A stretch of 7,920 nucleotides of DNA from UBA288 sp050178135. Lineage in GTDB: Archaea; Halobacteriota; Methanomicrobia; Methanomicrobiales; Methanospirillaceae. Both the position numbers and the translations under genes were made by a program. Location: positions 1 to 7,920 of the forward strand of contig JBFXGJ010000062.1 in NCBI GenBank assembly GCA_050178135.1. The letters run 5' to 3'. This document shows positions 5,752 to 7,920 of the stretch, in pieces (position 1 is the first letter of the stretch; every line of letters begins with the position of its first letter). Under the pieces are notes generated by a model that was not told the DNA's origin, ran no database searches, and saw only the letters and a list, made by a program, of their open reading frames with translations.

Positions 5752-5756
5752 TTTAA
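5752..5756 (+). promoter_or_regulatory. TATA-like box before hsdR
   Basis: ACCTTTAACG lies 32-36 bases before the GTG start of hsdR, in the gap after the Mrr-like gene. It would start a transcript near 5780 with a leader of less than 10 bases, which is common in archaea. The evidence is weak because only TTTAA is seen. Confidence 0.3.
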
Positions 5757-5787
5757 CGCCCCCCACTATGAGGATTAGAGTATCAAC

Positions 5788-7920
5788 GTGACGCCCTCAA
5801 CGCCGCACTCCCGACCGCCCAGCGAGAAACAGACCCGCTCGGAGCTGATCGATCCCCGGTTGCGGAGCGCGGGCTGGACGGTCATCCCCTTCACGGCCGA
5901 TCTCGACCCCGCTGCGTACGCGGCCTGCGCGGTCGAGGAGTACCAGACGGCGAACGGGCCGGCCGATTACGCCCTCTTCGTCAACGGCCTGATCGTCGGT
6001 CTCGTGGAGGCAAAGAAGCCGTCCGTCAACCCGCAGGAGGTCCTGACCCAGGACGAGCGGTACGCACGCGGGATCGAAGAGAGCCCGCACAACTTCAACG
6101 GCCTCAGGGTCCCGTTCATTTACGCGACGAACGGACACCTGATCGTATTCCGGGACGTCCGTAATTCCCTCAACCGCTCCCGCCAGCTCGACGCGTTCCA
6201 CACGCCCGAGGCGCTCCTCGAGCGGCTCCACGACGCGCGGGAGGAGGCGCTGCGACAGCTCCAGGCGCTGCCGTTCACGCACGCGGGCATCCGCCCCTAC
6301 CAGAAAGAGGCGAACCTCGCGATCGAGCAGGGGCTCGCGGACCGTCGGAGCGCCACGCTCGTCGCGATGGCGACCGGGACGGGCAAGACGTTCACGATGG
6401 TCAACCTCGCCTATCGCCTCATGAAGGCCGGCGTGGCCCGTCGCGTCCTCTTCCTCGTCGACCGCCGCGCGCTCGCGGCCCAGGCCGTCCGTGCCTTCGC
6501 CGCGTTCGAGGCCGAGCCGGGGCTGAAGTTCGACAAGATCTTCGAGGTCTACAGCCAGAGCCTCTCGGCCGTCGACGGCGAGGAGGGGTTCGATCCGAAG
6601 GTGATGCCGCGGGAGTACCTCGAGAGCCCGGACCCCAACGCGGCCTTCGTCTACGTCTGCACGATCCAGCGGATGACGATCAACCTCTTCGGCCGGGGGG
6701 CCGTCTTCGCCTCGGAGGAGGGCGCGGACGACGACGCGGACCGGGTGCCCATCCCGATCCACGCCTTCGACCTGATCATCGCGGACGAGTGCCACCGCGG
6801 GTACTCGTCGCAGGAGCTCTCGGTCTGGCGGAACACGCTCGACCACTTCGACGCGGTCAAGGTCGGCCTGACGGCGACCCCGGCGGCCCACACGACCGCG
6901 TACTTCGGCCGGCCGATCTACGAGTACGGGTACGACCGGGCCGTGCGCGAGGGCTACCTCGTGGACTACGACGCCGTCGCGGTCAGCTCGGGCGTCCTGA
7001 TGAACGGCGTCTTCCTCAACGAGGGTGAGCAGGTCGGGGTGATCGACACCGAGACCGGGCGCTCGTCGATCGACCTGCTCGAGGACGAGCGGGCCTACCC
7101 CACGACCGAGATCGAGGAGAAGGTGACCGTCCCGGCCACGACGGAGAAGGTGCTGCGGGAGATCAAGGCGTACGCGGACGAGCACGAGGAGCGGTACGGC
7201 CGGTTCCCGAAGACCCTGATCTTCGCCGCGAACGACCTGCCCCACACCTCGCACGCCGACCGGCTCGTGGACTGCGCCCGCACCCTCTTCGGCCGCGGCG
7301 ACGGGTTCGTGCAGAAGATCACGGGCAAGGTGGACCGGCCCCTGCAGCGGATCAAGGAGTTCCGCAACCGGAAGGAGCCCGGGATCGCCGTGACCGTGGA
7401 CCTCCTCTCGACGGGCGTGGACATCCCCGACCTCGAGTTCATCGTCTTCCTCCGGCCGGTGAAATCACGGATCCTCTTCGAGCAGATGATGGGCCGCGGG
7501 ACCCGGCGGGGCGAGCACTTCCCGGGCAAGTCGTACTTCACGGTCTTCGACTGCTTCGACGGGTCCCTGCTCGACTACTTCCGGAAGACCACGGGGATCA
7601 CGGCCGAGCCGCCGCGGCGGGAGTCGAAGACCGTGGTCGAGGTGATCGAGGAGGTCTGGCGGAAGCGGGACTACGCGTACAACGTCAACGTGCTGGTCAA
7701 GCGCCTCGCCCGGATCGAGAAGGAGATGGCCGGCGAGGCGCGGGAGCAGTTCGCGGCCTTCATCCCGGACGGCGACCTGCGAGGGTTCGCGGCGCGGCTG
7801 CCGGTGCTGCTCGCGGACGACTTCGCGGGGACGATGGCGCTCCTCCGCAAGCCCGAGTTCCAGCACCTCCTCATGAACTACCCGCGCCCGCCGCGCTCGT
7901 TCCTGGTCGCGTACACGATC
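5788..7920 (+). CDS. hsdR: Type I restriction enzyme R subunit (HsdR, EcoEI-like), right end missing
   Basis: This is the motor and nuclease subunit of a type I restriction-modification enzyme. It joins HsdM and HsdS, pulls in unmodified DNA using ATP and cuts it far from the recognition site. The first 711 residues are present and the frame continues past the edge. The N-terminus SEKQTRSELIDPRLRSAGW is typical. The nuclease site is D60...E74-A-K76. The SF2 helicase motifs follow in order: ATGTGKT (195-201, ATP binding), DECH (333-336), LTATP (361-365), STGVDIP (around 540) and QMMGRGTR (566-573). The part after residue 600 matches the EcoEI-type C-terminal domain. No catalytic residue is missing. 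The start is GTG: TAG lies in frame at 5776-5778 and the first in-frame ATG is inside the helicase domain (residue 194). A seven-codon ORF ends across the GTG. The modification and specificity genes are expected to the right. Confidence 0.95.
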   Translation, partial: MTPSTPHSRPPSEKQTRSELIDPRLRSAGWTVIPFTADLDPAAYAACAVEEYQTANGPADYALFVNGLIVGLVEAKKPSVNPQEVLTQDERYARGIEESPHNFNGLRVPFIYATNGHLIVFRDVRNSLNRSRQLDAFHTPEALLERLHDAREEALRQLQALPFTHAGIRPYQKEANLAIEQGLADRRSATLVAMATGTGKTFTMVNLAYRLMKAGVARRVLFLVDRRALAAQAVRAFAAFEAEPGLKFDKIFEVYSQSLSAVDGEEGFDPKVMPREYLESPDPNAAFVYVCTIQRMTINLFGRGAVFASEEGADDDADRVPIPIHAFDLIIADECHRGYSSQELSVWRNTLDHFDAVKVGLTATPAAHTTAYFGRPIYEYGYDRAVREGYLVDYDAVAVSSGVLMNGVFLNEGEQVGVIDTETGRSSIDLLEDERAYPTTEIEEKVTVPATTEKVLREIKAYADEHEERYGRFPKTLIFAANDLPHTSHADRLVDCARTLFGRGDGFVQKITGKVDRPLQRIKEFRNRKEPGIAVTVDLLSTGVDIPDLEFIVFLRPVKSRILFEQMMGRGTRRGEHFPGKSYFTVFDCFDGSLLDYFRKTTGITAEPPRRESKTVVEVIEEVWRKRDYAYNVNVLVKRLARIEKEMAGEAREQFAAFIPDGDLRGFAARLPVLLADDFAGTMALLRKPEFQHLLMNYPRPPRSFLVAYTI

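Noticed and set aside
5797..7866. Long open frames on the - strand across hsdR
   Set aside because: They are mirror images of a GC-rich coding gene on the other strand, and their arginine-, valine- and leucine-rich products carry no motif. HsdR motifs on the + strand are complete and in order.

Overview
The window looks like part of a GC-rich archaeal chromosome, most likely from a methanogen of the Methanomicrobia. The evidence is a UbiA-type prenyltransferase close to digeranylgeranylglyceryl-phosphate synthases, archaeal TATA-like boxes, Shine-Dalgarno sites of the GGTGA type, a small DUF3303-like protein and a HicB-like protein. This assignment comes from reading the sequence, not from a database match.

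Left part (1-2244). A gene tail and a small unknown ORF on the + strand lie in one frame, separated by a single TGA. The small ORF abuts, stop to stop, a DUF3303-like gene on the - strand. That gene has the best-marked control region of the window: an operator-like inverted repeat and TATA box at about 791-816, then a leader that can fold into a long interrupted hairpin (701-767), then a GAGG ribosome site. Upstream on the same strand is a flavodoxin-family gene with its own TATA box and a hairpin plus T-run behind it. The stretch from 1600 to 2206 holds no intact gene. On the - strand, 1591-1761 carries what looks like the last part of a histidine-kinase ATPase domain, preceded by stops, so this may be a decayed gene.

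Middle (2245-4223). A UbiA-family membrane prenyltransferase (-) is divergent from a membrane methyltransferase of the isoprenylcysteine carboxyl methyltransferase family (+). The second gene converges, with 5 bases between stops, on an orphan HicB-like gene (-). A perfect CCTCA pentamer array lies just behind the prenyltransferase gene.

Right part (4224-7920). This is a DNA-restriction block on the + strand: an Mrr-like endonuclease (winged-helix parts plus the catalytic domain), then the R subunit of a type I restriction-modification system, which runs off the right edge. The Mrr gene is visibly less GC-rich than hsdR, which suggests separate origins. The modification and specificity genes (hsdM, hsdS) are not in the window and would be expected to the right.

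I found no clearly new multi-gene system. The items most worth following are the structured leader and operator of the DUF3303-like gene, the kinase remnant, the Mrr/hsdR junction and the split ORF at the left edge.
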